Shown piece by piece: positions 22,298 to 33,214 of a DNA stretch of 64,000 nt (the stretch's first letter is position 1; the number at the start of each line of letters is the position of its first letter). Source of the DNA: Marasmius tenuissimus (Eukaryota > Basidiomycota > Agaricomycetes > Agaricales > Marasmiaceae); contig JAQOTA010000049.1 of assembly GCA_029532415.1 (NCBI GenBank), positions 372,001 to 436,000 of the forward strand, in the 5' to 3' direction. The position numbers and the translations under genes were made by a program. The notes under the pieces are model-generated. The model did not search any database and was not told the DNA's origin. It was given only the letters and a program-made list of their open reading frames with translations.

Positions 22298-23792
22298 ATG
22301 CCTACCCCATACCCAATTTTAGAGAGTCTCCAAGATCCTCATCCTTACTTGAAAGTGATCTCAGCCGGGCTTGATCTGGACTCGTCAAGTTCAATAAGTC
22401 GTCCGAAGGTCCCCCACCTGTCGTCTGACGCCCCTCTTTTGGATCTTGTAGCGTCCTTTATAGTGGCTCGTCATGATCAGTCTGCAGTGGTCTTTGCGTC
22501 AACCCTCGCAGGGAACAGCAAAACAGAGACAAACCTGTACATTCTCTTCAACGATACCCCTCCTCCGACAATTCAATCACACCTGCGATCACTCTTCACA
22601 TTGCTCAGGACGACACCGCGACCCGACCTCGAACAGGACAAAACGATAGCATCTATATCAAGCCTCGTGTATCTTTACAGCTGGGAAAGATGGACTTTCT
22701 ACCTCCGAAAAGTACTGGATAGTCTTCAGGTTATCGAGGAGAAGGCTGGGGAACTCGGTCTGCAGCAGATATTAGATGCCAGCCGCCACACGCTTCCGGA
22801 GATCAGAGCTCTTGGTGAGGTGCTCGCCATGAACAGAAAGGAAGGCATAACGTTTGCGGCATCCACGACCGCCCAGTTATCCAGTAAATGGAAGAAAGAT
22901 GGCCTCATGTTGATGAGGTTGTCCCCAGTCGATAAGGAGCCCGTCGGACTATTTCCCCGTTTAGAGATTCGGCTTCAGAAAAGTAAGTATTTTCTCTACA
23001 CTATCCAATACCCTTACCTATCGGATATGAATAGGGCTTGGCCTTTCAGTTCCTCTTTACCTATGGATCACGCAGATTCTTTCCGTCCATGAGAATAGCT
23101 CCTCGTTGGTTCGTCTAGTTTCGTCGCGGTCCTTCGGCATTGTTCAGGGGTCTGTCAACATCGTGGTCCTCGCTCCCTCCAAGCCGGCTATGAGGTCTTC
23201 TTAAACCGTTGTTGACGTTGACGCTATGAAGGCCGCTGTTTTGCACGCTCGACTGGCCAGTGGCGTGTATCCCACACGTCAACTATACTCATGGAACGAT
23301 CGGATTTATGACGAAGTAGTTCAGGATTTTATCGCATGGGTTACCGATCCAATTCGGGCCAGGGACAGTTGCCAGCCTGAACATCCACACTGCGAGGTCG
23401 CGGCGCTCACCTACATTCACCTACATAATCTGCGAATCTACCGTTATATTGGCTCCTCAGATCTTACCTGTGAAACCTGCAAAGTGATCATCGAGGCCTA
23501 TTTCGATGCTCGAGACGACATGGCTTCAAGGATGGCTTCGAGTAGGAAAATGGACGTTACTTGTCCGATTCCGAAGTTTGATGGACCGTTCGGGGAGAAG
23601 TTCCGCACAAGACTCCACCTCCGACTTCGATTGGATGTGGCGTTAACTGTCATTCGGTGGATCAATTGAATACCCGTTCATACGTTTTATTGGGCTGAAC
23701 GAAAGAGGCGGTTTCAGCTGCCTCCCCCGCCGCCTCCCCCGCCGATGCTAAAACCGTCACCGTGGAAGCTACCTACTGTGGGCTCGGTGGGG
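22298..23792 (+). pseudogene. Cytidine-deaminase-like protein, array copy 3, broken by two nonsense codons
   Basis: Homologous to copies 1 and 2 along its whole length. Exon 1 is 22298-22982, intron 22983-23034, and exon 2 begins at 23035. A TAA at 23202-23204 stands where copy 2 has a His codon, cutting the protein to 284 residues before the zinc site. A second stop, TGA at 23667-23669, lies where copy 2 has another His codon. Between and after these stops the frame is still good: HPHCEV and SSDLTCETC remain, and the C-terminal PSPWKLP and YDDEF segments follow. Thus either a recent pseudogene or a truncated protein consisting of the N-terminal half only. Confidence 0.8.
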
Positions 23793-24866
23793 CCTGTGCG
23801 TTCAAGTAATTACGATGATGAGTTTTCACCTTTCCACCTATGAACTCCTGGGTCCTGGGATTTGTATCTTTCGTACGCCCAATCTATGGAGCGACTTGAA
23901 TATTCTACATTCAACTTATCATCTGATGCATCACCTACGGTCAAGTGTAAGAAGAAGCGGGCACATCCCGTTAGATGTTACATATTACAAGCATATTCAG
24001 GATACTCCCACAGCACGCGATCCCATACTGGAGGTCAACGTGTGCGAGTGATCAAAGGGCCAAAGATAGATGTTCTTATATGCAGGAAAGAGTGAATGTT
24101 CGCGAATACTTTGTTCGAGAGCCAGGGGACGCTGTCGAGATGCGGAGTGAGTTGTATCGGCTAGTCGAGGAATTTGTCAGTCTTTCAGAGCTCTCGCAGG
24201 TGATCAACGCTTGAGTGAAGGTAGCAAATGAAGCCTGTTGAGTATTCTGGCGAAGGCAGCACTCGGGAGGTCCAAGCTTGAGAAATCGTGGTGGCAGGAC
24301 ACCGAGTCAGGTTCTCGCATTTAGGATTCACGGCAGGCAAACTCAGAGTCACTACATCACCGGCTCTCTGAGGCAGTTCTTGTCTTCGACCATCATCTCT
24401 ACAGCAAACATACCTTGAATGACTATGGTAATAGAGCAGTTTGTCAGTGCTCGAAGGAAAGGTGCGTGATAACATAGTCTCTCCTATTTTTATCCGTGCT
24501 GAAGCATCGTGTAATGGAATCGCTCAGTCAGCTTCAAACTCAAAGATTACCAGGGGTCGCTCAGTCCACAATCTATTCAGCCACCGGAAATAGAAGCTTA
24601 TCCGTACCGAGAATTCTCTTGGAACTACATAATCCAGGGACATACGGTACGGGTAAATAGTGTGATTGACGACATGGCCTATTTCAGGAGTACAACAATT
24701 CAATCTGAGCATAGCTTTCGGGCTTTGTGGTGAGTGAGACTCATTGTTTAGCTACAAAAACATGCCAGGCAAAGACCGTTGTGCAGGCTCCTGTTTTTCA
24801 GATAAATAGCGCAGGCCTTGTGGAGGATGCAGTCGTTACCACCCATCTGCATTTCAAGTATCGACC
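23793..24866. other. Intergenic region, no gene supported
   Basis: A 77-codon plus-strand frame at 23862-24095 is rich in Lys, Arg and Ser and ends KIDVLICRKE. It is not recognised and could be a relic. The remainder has only short frames on both strands. Confidence 0.45.
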
Positions 24867-26224
24867 ATGTCTCAACAAGCACTCGTCGTCCCAGACAACA
24901 AATCCACCACTTTCACTCTCATCGAGAAGCCAATCCCAGTCCCCGGCACCAATGAAGTGCTCATCAAAGTAGAGGGCGTTGGGTTGAATCCTTTCGAATG
25001 GAAGGCGCCCTATGTCCCCCCGATGTTCAACTGTTTCGAGTTTCCGGCGTACTTGGGCACCGACGGTGCTGGTATCATCGAAGACGTTGGAAGCGACGTA
25101 ACCAAGTTCAAGAAGGGCGATCGTGTGTGAGTAGCTTCGTTGTCCTACTATCCCTAGCTTGAGAGACTGATTCTCCGCCCATGTAGTCTATTCCAAGGGT
25201 GGTTTGCCTCGGACTATAGCACCTATCAGCAATACGCCTTGGCTCCAGACTCCTTCGTTGCGAAAGTCAGTGTCGATCTCGTCGCCAAACGCCCTGCCAC
25301 ATTACTAAAATTTGATTCAAAGCTTCCATCATCCATCTCGACGCTGGAAGCATCGTCTATTCCACTAGCTCTCATCACTGCAGCCAATGGTTTCTGCCTC
25401 CCGAACCCCGCCCCCGCTTCTTGCACAGAAATCGGGAAGAAATTTGATTGTCCACTCTTCCTCAACGGCCGTGCTGGCGCTGGGATGAAACCCTTCTGGG
25501 AAGATGACGCCCAGGGACTACAAACCGGCAAGGTAATCCTAATCCTTGGTGGTTCTTCCACCGTCGGACAACTCGGTAAGCCCGTCGTTAGACCCTCCTC
25601 GATTTACGATGACTTATACTTACTTGTTCGTTCCCTACCCCAGCAATTCAAATCTCCAAACACCTTGGCTACTCAGCCATCATCACAACCTCCTCCCTCA
25701 CCCACGCCGAGCATCTCAAGTCACTCGGTGCGACTCACGTTCTCGACCGTAACACCCCCGTCAACGAGCTCGTCCTCACCATCCGGGATATCATCGGCCA
25801 GGACAAGCTCCATGCATTCGAGCTCGCTTGGGACGCGGTCGGTGCGATTACACAAGAGTACATCGATCTTCTCGCACCAGGAGGAGGGTTTATCCTCGCG
25901 AATCCGCAGGCTCTGAAGCCCGAGTTTTCTTTTAAGGACGGGAGACGTGCGATCATGCCGAATGGAGGTGCGCACGCTTTCAAGGAACAGGGGATGGCCT
26001 TGTTCGAGAAGCTGGGAGGGTTGCTTGAGGCTGGTGTTATCAAGGTATGTGTCGTTTTTTCTTTGCTGATGCATGATGAGCGGGTGTTGACTTTGTTCTA
26101 TTAGCCCGTTCGCGTCGAGAAGATTCCTGGAGGGCTCAAGGGGATTCTGGATGGGCATGAGAAGATGAGGAAGAATCAAGTCAGTGGGGTTAAGCTGGTG
26201 GTAGACCCAACAGAGACGGCTTGA
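24867..26224 (+). CDS. Zinc-type alcohol dehydrogenase-like MDR oxidoreductase (enoyl/quinone reductase type)
   Basis: NAD(P)H-dependent medium-chain reductase. The N-terminal GroES-like domain shows PVPGTNEVLIKVEGVGLNPFEWK and YLGTDGAGIIEDVGSDVTKFKKGDRV. The Rossmann domain has the nucleotide loop LILGGSSTVGQL, split by an intron, then AIQISKHLGYSAIITT and LKSLGATHVLDRN. The catalytic zinc ligands of classical alcohol dehydrogenases are not evident, so this belongs with the zinc-free enoyl reductase/quinone oxidoreductase branch common in fungi. An intron of 57 nt (donor GTCAGT near 25265) joins VAK to LPSSIS. Four introns in all; the end is DPTETA followed by TGA at 26222-26224. Substrate unknown. 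Confidence 0.88.
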
Positions 26225-26732
26225 AGCTGAACGGTTTGGCAGAATTGATAGTTGAGTCCAATGTAAAATTCGAAAATTGTTCCATGGAATATCGCAGAGT
26301 CAATTTTGTAACGTCGAACCTGGGGGAAGAGAACTACCTGAGATACGTACCAGTGAATCTACTGGTGCCGCAAATCATACTTGCAAGGTTCAAGTGAAGC
26401 TCGAACGGCGCGTTCGCCGAGATACCTATTTCGACTCTCGATCCCAATGATCGTTCTCGGGGACGCACCGATGGCTCACCGACGACCAGTGCTTTACCCA
26501 ACATCGCGACCTGAGGACCCCCAACCTTCCTGTCAGTGCCTCAAGTTATATTTGGTACTGTGCCTTCGCGGTCTCTCGCCGTACCGGTCAATGACCCTTC
26601 CAATGTAAATAGAGTGATTCCCATCATCGTTCGAAGCTGAATCCACGGAAGGAAGCAAAACACGTATATCGGTAGGGTTCGTGTAATGTAAGAGAATCTA
26701 GACGATAATGATTATGGTGATTATCCCCAAGC
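26225..26732. other. Convergent intergenic region
   Basis: Lies between the 3' ends of the MDR gene and the mitochondrial ribosomal L2 gene. Only a 75-codon unrecognised frame at 26381-26608. No RNA gene was recognised. Confidence 0.5.
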
Positions 26733-27958
26733 CTAAGCTTTGCGCTTCTTCTCTGCACCGCGTGGCCGTTCGCGAATGACCATCTTGTTGCTGTTCTTGG
26801 GACCCTTGGGGCCAGGTTTCCTGGTACGTGTACCTTTTGTTCCCCAACCCCAGATCGACACAGGATGTTTGTTGGACTTGGATTTACCACGTCCACCTCC
26901 GTGCGGATGGTCGCATCTGTTTTGTAGTGTGAGATGAATGTAGAAGAAAAACCCAATAGCAAGGCAACGTACGCGTTCATAGCAACACCACGGACACTCG
27001 GTCTGCGGCCCAACCATCTGGCACGTCCAGCCTTTCCGAGCGACCTATTCTTCCAGAGGTAGTTCCCAACCTGACCGATAGTCGCACAACAGTCCTGCAA
27101 GATTTTGCGAACTTCACCGCTCTGCAACCGTATCTGAGAGTACTTTCCAGATTCTTCATGGGCCATGACGAGCGCGAAAGAGCCTGCGGACCTGACAAGG
27201 ATACCCTGTCCTTGCGGTGACAGCGAGATATTGTGGATGACCGTTCCGGGAGGAATAAGACGCAGCGGGAGAACATTCCCAGATTTGAGCGTCAACGCAC
27301 GGAAGATACCCAACGCAAGAGACTCTTCCGAATTCTCTGTTGAATTCTGCTCTGCACCTCCGGATTTCTTCTTCTTCTTATCCTCCAACACGAGCCCTGG
27401 AACCAACCCTTCAGGAATCCCAGACCTGAAGCTCTGGACGGTGTCCCCCGCTCTCATTCCTTCCGTAGCGATGATATAACTCCATTTGTGTGTTCCCTCT
27501 GCTGTGGGGTCCCGGTTTTTGACCAAGGCAATATGGGCAGAACGTCCAGGATCATATTCAATCCTCACGACGTCGTGTACACCCGGCTCGTTCCGCATGA
27601 AATCAATGATTCGTATACGCTGTCGGTGACCACCACCACGATGTCGAACGGTAATACGACCCGTGGAATTCCGACCGCCCTTTTTGCGTCTTGCGACGGT
27701 CAAGGCACGAACCGGACGGCCTTCGTAGAGATGGGGCGTGAGTGGTCTTCTGAGATGACGAAGACCTGGTGTTACGGGTTTGTAGGTTTTGAAAAGAGCT
27801 GAAGTTCGAGAGAGAGCTTCGCTCATGTCGGGGGTTTTGGGAGTCTGGACGAGTTCGGTTGCATAGTTGCGTGTTCGAGTGAGAGAGGATGCCAACGTTG
27901 AAGGACGAGAGGAAATGAGAGACCTGAACAGTCCCGCTGTTCTCTGTGTTGAGAACAT
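26733..27958 (-). CDS. RML2: Mitochondrial ribosomal protein L2 (uL2m)
   Basis: Large-subunit protein that contacts the peptidyl transferase centre of the mitochondrial ribosome. The N-terminus MFSTQRTAGLFRSLISS is basic and hydroxylated, like a mitochondrial presequence. The uL2 core follows: GRITVRHRGGGHRQRIRIID, DVVRIEYDPGRSAHIAL, GNVLPLRLIPPGTVIHNI, GQGILVRSAGSFA and [21 protein letters not shown], the last stretch spliced across one intron at about 26915-26971. The C-terminus is strongly basic. A Lys/Ser/Glu-rich insert (about 27310-27390) interrupts the core. Start chosen at 27958 because it gives the presequence; the open frame extends further upstream but into the ORC2 promoter. Confidence 0.92.
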
Positions 27959-28043
27959 ACGGAGTCGAGTGGAAGGACCTGGACAGCGGGTGACGGGAGA
28001 AAGAAAAAAACGCGTGGTCACGTGGAAAGCACAACCCTCGGAT
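27959..28043. promoter_or_regulatory. Bidirectional promoter between mitochondrial L2 and ORC2 genes
   Basis: Only 85 bases separate the two divergent start codons, so both transcripts must start within or very near this stretch. No TATA box is visible. It includes an A-rich run (GAAAGAAAAAAACG) near 27998. Confidence 0.55.
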
Positions 28044-29444
28044 ATGAACAACCACGACGATGAACGCGACGGCTCCAGCAGCGACGAAGACGATGTGCTC
28101 GTCGACGAATCCAGCGAGGACGACGACAACGACAATGACGGGGTTAAAAGATCACCCAAGAAAGGTCGAAAATCCAAAGCCACAGCCGGTGCTTTGGCTC
28201 CCATCGTCGTTCATTCTTCATTCGACGCCTACTTCACGCACACAGCAGCGCGTCCTCAGACTTCAAACAACGTGTTCTCGTCAATAATACCTCCTCTTAC
28301 AGCAGAGGAATATAATGACGCTATCAAGGGCCTCGACGACGAGCGGAGACAACCTTTAAAATCAGAAATTATATCCAATCCAGCTATTCGCAACGCCCTC
28401 TTCTCTCGGCTCGTTCTCCAGCTCAGAGCCAATTTCAACATCATCTGTTATGGCTATGGCTCCAAACGACAAATTTTAAACCAATTCGCTGTCGAACGCT
28501 GCGCAAAATTGGGCCATGTCGTCGTCGTGAACGGATTTCATCCCGAATTCGGCGGTGTGAAGGAGGTGGTCAAAGCTGTCGAGAACAATGTCTCTGCAAT
28601 TTCGTCTCTTCCCTTACCATCAGCCTCTACAACCCTCGACTCGCAAATTCAACGGATTCGCGAGTATTTCAGTGGCGATTCATCGACAAAGAAGAAACAG
28701 AAACCTCGTCATCTCTATCTTATCATCCACAACATAGATTCGGCTACCCTACGAACATCAAAATCCCAATCCATGCTTTCCAACTTGGCAGCATCACCCG
28801 GCGTTCACATCGTAGCATCCATAGACCACATCAACGCACCCCTCATATGGTCGTCCTCCCAACTCTCCTCCCGTGGATCAGATTCAGCAACGGGCTCATC
28901 CTCATCCTCATCCTCGTCCATGTTCTCAAAGGGCTTCAACTGGCTCTGGACAGATATGACAACCCTCGCTCCGTACGATTTCGAACTCACATTCGCGGAT
29001 CGTACATCCCTCTCTGGGGCACACGATATCACATCTCGGAGACACGCTAATGCGCTTGCCAACTCGCTCACGAACGCGGCGATATCCGAGACAGCTGCAT
29101 TGCACGTTCTGGCGTCGGTCACTGTGAAAGCGAAAGCGTTGTTCCGAGAGATGGGCAAGAAGCAGTTGGCGGCGATGGTGGAAGCTGGGGAACAAGGGGT
29201 GGGCGCGGGTGCAGCTACGGATGGGAACTATTGGCATCAGTTTGCTGTCACCTACCCAGCGCTATTGGAAGTGGCTAAGGCGGGCTTTTGGGCGGTGAAT
29301 GATACGGCGTTGAGAGCATTGTTGGGAGAGTTTAAGGATCACAATTTGATTGTGGGATCGCAGGGTGGGAGTGAGGGCGAGTTGTTGTGGATTCCTGCGA
29401 GGAGGGATCGGTTGGAAAAGATTCTGGACAAGTTGAAAGAATGA
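28044..29444 (+). CDS. ORC2: Origin recognition complex subunit 2
   Basis: Subunit of the six-protein complex that marks replication origins. A single uninterrupted exon of 466 codons. The first 60 residues are very acidic (DERDGSSSDEDD, DESSEDDDNDND), then a basic patch with KRSPKKGRKSK. The AAA+-like core has the family landmarks ICYGYGSKRQILNQFA, HLYLIIHNIDSATLR and VHIVASIDHINAPLIW, followed by the winged-helix C-terminus with LLWIPARRDRLEKILDKL. The upstream in-frame sequence to 27867 is open but precedes the likely start. A serine run near 28900-28920 is an insert. The absence of introns is unusual in this window. Confidence 0.93.
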   Translation: MNNHDDERDGSSSDEDDVLVDESSEDDDNDNDGVKRSPKKGRKSKATAGALAPIVVHSSFDAYFTHTAARPQTSNNVFSSIIPPLTAEEYNDAIKGLDDERRQPLKSEIISNPAIRNALFSRLVLQLRANFNIICYGYGSKRQILNQFAVERCAKLGHVVVVNGFHPEFGGVKEVVKAVENNVSAISSLPLPSASTTLDSQIQRIREYFSGDSSTKKKQKPRHLYLIIHNIDSATLRTSKSQSMLSNLAASPGVHIVASIDHINAPLIWSSSQLSSRGSDSATGSSSSSSSSMFSKGFNWLWTDMTTLAPYDFELTFADRTSLSGAHDITSRRHANALANSLTNAAISETAALHVLASVTVKAKALFREMGKKQLAAMVEAGEQGVGAGAATDGNYWHQFAVTYPALLEVAKAGFWAVNDTALRALLGEFKDHNLIVGSQGGSEGELLWIPARRDRLEKILDKLKE

Positions 29445-29960
29445 AGGGGGCCAGGAAGGGTCTTTTCTCATTCTCCGTGGTGCTTGCCGTGGACCGCAAA
29501 TGGATCGACCCGACGATACATTGCCCTACACGACCTCCCGACAGGATAGCGCACTTTTTACGATGGCTCGCCGGTACACTGTCCAACGCCACATCAGCCC
29601 CAGCACGGATTGGAACTACTCGTCGTGTCAGCGATTACAAGGAGGCCATTAGGGGGTCATTGCAACTCGACCGGGATGGTCCTCGAGGACTGCGATTGGA
29701 CTGTACGCTTTTCTGTTCTGCTCTTCCGTTTGTGCAGAAGGATATTGGTTGCTTTTGTAGGGTGCTAGGATGTATTAGAAGGAGCACCAATGCTCTATTG
29801 TCGATCGATTACAATAGAAGTACACGTCGTCTTGCTCTTTCTGCCTTTTGCCGGTTCATTGGATACATGACCATGCTCATCGTGCTGAGAGAGAATGACT
29901 TTCATGAGCATGCAGGATGCTAAGCCTCAGAAAACTATATGCACCAGACAAAATATACTT
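29445..29960. other. Convergent intergenic region
   Basis: Separates the 3' ends of ORC2 and the GON7-like gene. A 178-codon plus-strand frame (29387-29923) overlaps the end of ORC2 and has no recognisable motif; it is considered chance. Confidence 0.5.
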
Positions 29961-30269
29961 TCATCGCAGAAAGTCTTCCTCTTCCTCCTCTTCCTCCTCC
30001 TCTTCTACTTCGTCCTTCCCAGCCTTCTTAGGCTCCTTTGAAGCTTCATCTTTTCCAACAGCATCCCTCCATTCAGTCAAGTCCTCTCCAACCTTCGTAC
30101 GCGCTTCTTCGATTGCATTGTGTAGAGCAGTGTAGTACGATTTCACGTCTTGGTTTCCATCGGTGTTGACGGGGACTTCAATTTTTCGTGACTTGGAGAG
30201 ACCTGAGGCGGTTTTATCGATGCCTGAAGGAGGATGGAGGTCGTATGAGATAGATATGGTGGAGGTCAT
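29961..30269 (-). CDS. Small acidic protein, probable EKC/KEOPS subunit GON7
   Basis: A 102-residue single-exon protein starting MTSTISISYDLHPPSG and ending in a run of Glu followed by DFLR. The helical middle, YYTALHNAIEEARTKVGEDLTEWRDAVG, and small acidic character resemble fungal GON7 proteins, which belong to the complex making the tRNA modification t6A. The resemblance is judged from general layout and is tentative. An upstream in-frame ATG at 30330-30332 would add 21 residues, but it lies closer to the divergent splicing-factor gene. The Glu run is encoded by a TCCTCT repeat on the plus strand near 29970-30005. Confidence 0.55.
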   Translation of the reverse strand: MTSTISISYDLHPPSGIDKTASGLSKSRKIEVPVNTDGNQDVKSYYTALHNAIEEARTKVGEDLTEWRDAVGKDEASKEPKKAGKDEVEEEEEEEEEEDFLR

Positions 30270-30388
30270 CGCGAAGGCAGTAGTTGAGCGGAAACCCGGC
30301 CCGGGAGGCTTCACGAACGGCAAACCTGGCACGTGCTATGATTTGACCTTGACGTCGTCGAAACAGCGCTTGAACATCGTCCACAACG
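30270..30388. promoter_or_regulatory. Shared promoter region, GON7-like and CWF19L1-like genes
   Basis: About 119 bases lie between the divergent start codons. No TATA box seen. The compact head-to-head arrangement repeats what is seen at L2/ORC2 and CSN8/NECAP. Confidence 0.4.
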
Positions 30389-33132
30389 ATGACCACCGAA
30401 GCGAAGGCAGTCAAAATGTGAGTACTTCGTGAGCCCCAACCCAATCTTCTCTGAATACGAACCTTGTCGTAGCCTCACCGTAGGATCTGCTGTCGGCTCA
30501 ATAAAAGACTTGTTCGCAAAGGTCAAAGCTATCGACGCGAAACATGGCAAATTCGACTTTGTTCTGTGTCTAGGCGACTTTTTCGGTCCTCTTGGACAAC
30601 AGACGGGGGATTCGGAGGACCAGGTGTCGATGCTGCTGGAGGGGAAGCTCGAAGGTGCGTGCCATCTTGTATTTGTTCGTATTCCTGTGAATTCATGATA
30701 CTTTCGTAGTTCCCATTGAATGCTATATCATGCAAGGAGAGAACCCAATACCGGACGCTGTGATTCAAAAATTTGCAAAGACCGGAGGTGAACTTTGTAA
30801 GAACGTGTTCTTGATGAGTGAGTATTCTTCATCGCTGCGTGAGTTGAGTTTCAATACTGACTTTGTCAACTCGTTAGGCAAGTCAGGACTAGTCACGACA
30901 GCAAACGGCCTTCGGGTAGCTTGCCTGGGTGGAGTCTACAACGAGGATGTATATTCCAGTGCAGATGCAGCACCAGTTACGCGTCTATCCTTATCAGGCT
31001 CTTCCATTCCAAGTGGTACTAACACATACTTTACCCTCACAGGGCTTCGCATCACCTTTCTTCTCATCACACTCAATCGAAAGATTATTATCCAACACAC
31101 TCACAACATCTTCCTCCTCAACGAAGCAAGACTACAAATCCCTCGCATCCATCCAATCTTCCTCAGCTTCCTCCCAGCTCGTCGACATTCTAATAACCAA
31201 CTCTTGGCCAGACTCGGCTTCACAGTTCTCCGCTGTTCCTATTCCGGGAGAAGGAGTAGCCTTCGGTGGTGCCGTACCACTAGACGACGTCGTCCGACGC
31301 ATCAAGCCAAAATACCATTTCGCCGCATGTGGAGGCAAGCCGCCGGTCTTCTGGGAACGAGAACCGTACGTGTGGGAAGACGAACCAGGAGGGAGGTTAG
31401 CACGATTCGTTAGTCTCGGAGCATTTGGTGAAACGCCTGCGTCTGGGAAGAAGCAGAGGGTGAGTCTGGACTATTCTTTGGCTCTGGGAGGACGTTCTGA
31501 CACGGTATGGGAAAGTGGTTCTACGCGTTTTCAATAACTCCCAACGCGCCTCCGGCACCTAGACCAGCAAACTCGACGAGGAATCCGTTCACAGATGGCG
31601 TTTCGCGGCCGCCGAAGAGGTCATTTGACGATGCTGGGGGAGAAAATTATATCTTTGGGAACGTCCAGCATCCAGGGAAACGTGTTAGGCAGGGTACGTC
31701 AGACGCGTAGTCATAGATGTCACGTCGTCTCATATGTCGAACAGACGCAGCACAAAACGGCAAACCACCACCGGGATATAAATGTCGTCGCTGTGAATCA
31801 TCAGAGGTGCACAACATGCCTTTCTCCGCAATCAATAAACTGACTTAGTCTTACTTCAGCATTTCATCAACGATTGCCCAGAACGGAGCAAACCGCCCGA
31901 AGGCTACATCTGTAAAATATGTAACACAGTACGTTTCTTTTTCCCTTCCTGTCTAACCGCTTGGAGCACTTCTTGATTGTTTGCGTCAGCCAGGCCATCT
32001 CGTACGTGATTGTCCGACGAGACATGCGGTCGGGGATACTGGTGGTCGGAAACCCAAGGAAGGATACGTTTGTCGAGCGTGCGGTAGTGAAGCGCACTAT
32101 TTGGATGATTGCCCGGTGGCGAACCAAAGGCCAGGTGGTGGAGAGCAGAGGGGAAGAGGGAAGAGGGGGCCACCGAAGGAGATTGGACGTGAGTATCTCG
32201 ATTTCATCTGAGTTCAACTGCTCGATGGACACTGACGAATCCCACGCAGCATCCGAATGCTGGTTCTGTCTGGCAAATCCCAACCTCGCGTCCGTTTTGT
32301 TTTTACTGTTATAACCCTCCGTTCAAGATTCTTACATCTAATCCACACAGAAAACATCTCATAGTCAGCATAGGAACTGAATGCTACGTGACACTCCCAA
32401 AAGGACAGATCATTCCTACCCAGTCTGCTGCCGACCATGTAGACGTTCCGGGTGGAGGCCACGTCCTCATCGTACCAATATCCCATTTCCCAACGTACAC
32501 TACTATCCCTTCAGATTTGGCACCTCCAATCGTCGAGGAGACGGAGAAGTAAACGCGTTCCTTCACCCTCGCATAACGCAGGAACTGAAATGTGACGTTT
32601 CCTTACAGATACAAATCTGCCCTTCGAGCTTTCTACGCGAAACACTTTTGTGTTCCTGTCTTCTTCGAAGTCGGTCGGATAAGTGGGAAAGGCGGGCATG
32701 CGCACGTTCAAGCCGTTCCTATACCTAACAAGCTCAAGGACAAGGTCGAAAACGCGTTCGTCACCGAAGGGCGCACACAAGGTATCGACTTTGAGGAGGA
32801 CCCAGAGGGAGCTTTGGAGGCGTGTCAAGGTGGGAGAGGGGGGTATTTCAGAGTTGATCTACCGGATGGGAGGAAGATGGTTCATTTGATAAAGGACCAT
32901 GTACCGTTTGGGATTCAGTTTGGGAGGTCAGTGTCGTTTCGTTTTGGTGTTGTCGAGTTCCAGTTGGCTGATGGTACGTCCTATCCCTTGCTCGAGCAGA
33001 CAGGTTCTCGTCAACTTGTTAAATATCCCCGAGCGGCTGGATTGGAAAGCGTGTACGCTTTCTGAGGACGAGGATAGAGCTGATGCGGCAGCTTTCAAAA
33101 CAACCTTTGCCCCGTTCGATCCGAGTGGGTAG
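30389..33132 (+). CDS. CWF19-like protein 1 (CwfJ family; Drn1-type splicing/lariat factor)
   Basis: Nuclear RNA-processing protein; the family interacts with the spliceosome and lariat debranching enzyme. Exon 1 encodes MTTEAKAVK and joins to ILTVGSAVGSIKDLFAKVKAI, the start of the metallophosphoesterase-like N-domain with VLCLGDFFGP. After a Ser-rich loop comes ITNSWP and KYHFAACGGKPPVFWERE. Three CCHC zinc knuckles follow at about 31770-32130, each C-x2-C-x4-H-x4-C, for example CRRCESSEHFINDC. The C-terminal CwfJ domains show DECWFCLANPN, GGHVLIVPISHFP, GGHAHVQAVPIP (HIT-like HxHxQ) and a final LNIPERLDWKAC. About ten introns. The stop TAG is at 33130-33132, only 82 bases from the carrier gene stop. 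Confidence 0.9.
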
Positions 33133-33214
33133 GATATATGGGCAGGTATATTGTAAAGAGTCTATTTTGTACAACAGTGGGCCCCGCCCCCAGTCTAGCT
33201 CCGTTGTTCGACTA

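Noticed and set aside
27867..28043. Upstream extension of the ORC2 frame by 59 codons
   Set aside because: The extra residues overlap the start of the divergent L2m gene, have no ORC2 similarity, and leave no room for promoters.
27959..28204. Upstream extension of the mitochondrial L2 frame
   Set aside because: It lies antisense to the acidic ORC2 N-terminus; its Ser/Asp-poor translation mirrors that repeat-rich coding sequence, and the internal Met at 27958 gives a proper presequence.
29387..29923. 178-codon plus-strand frame
   Set aside because: It begins inside ORC2 in another frame and has no motif; treated as a chance frame.
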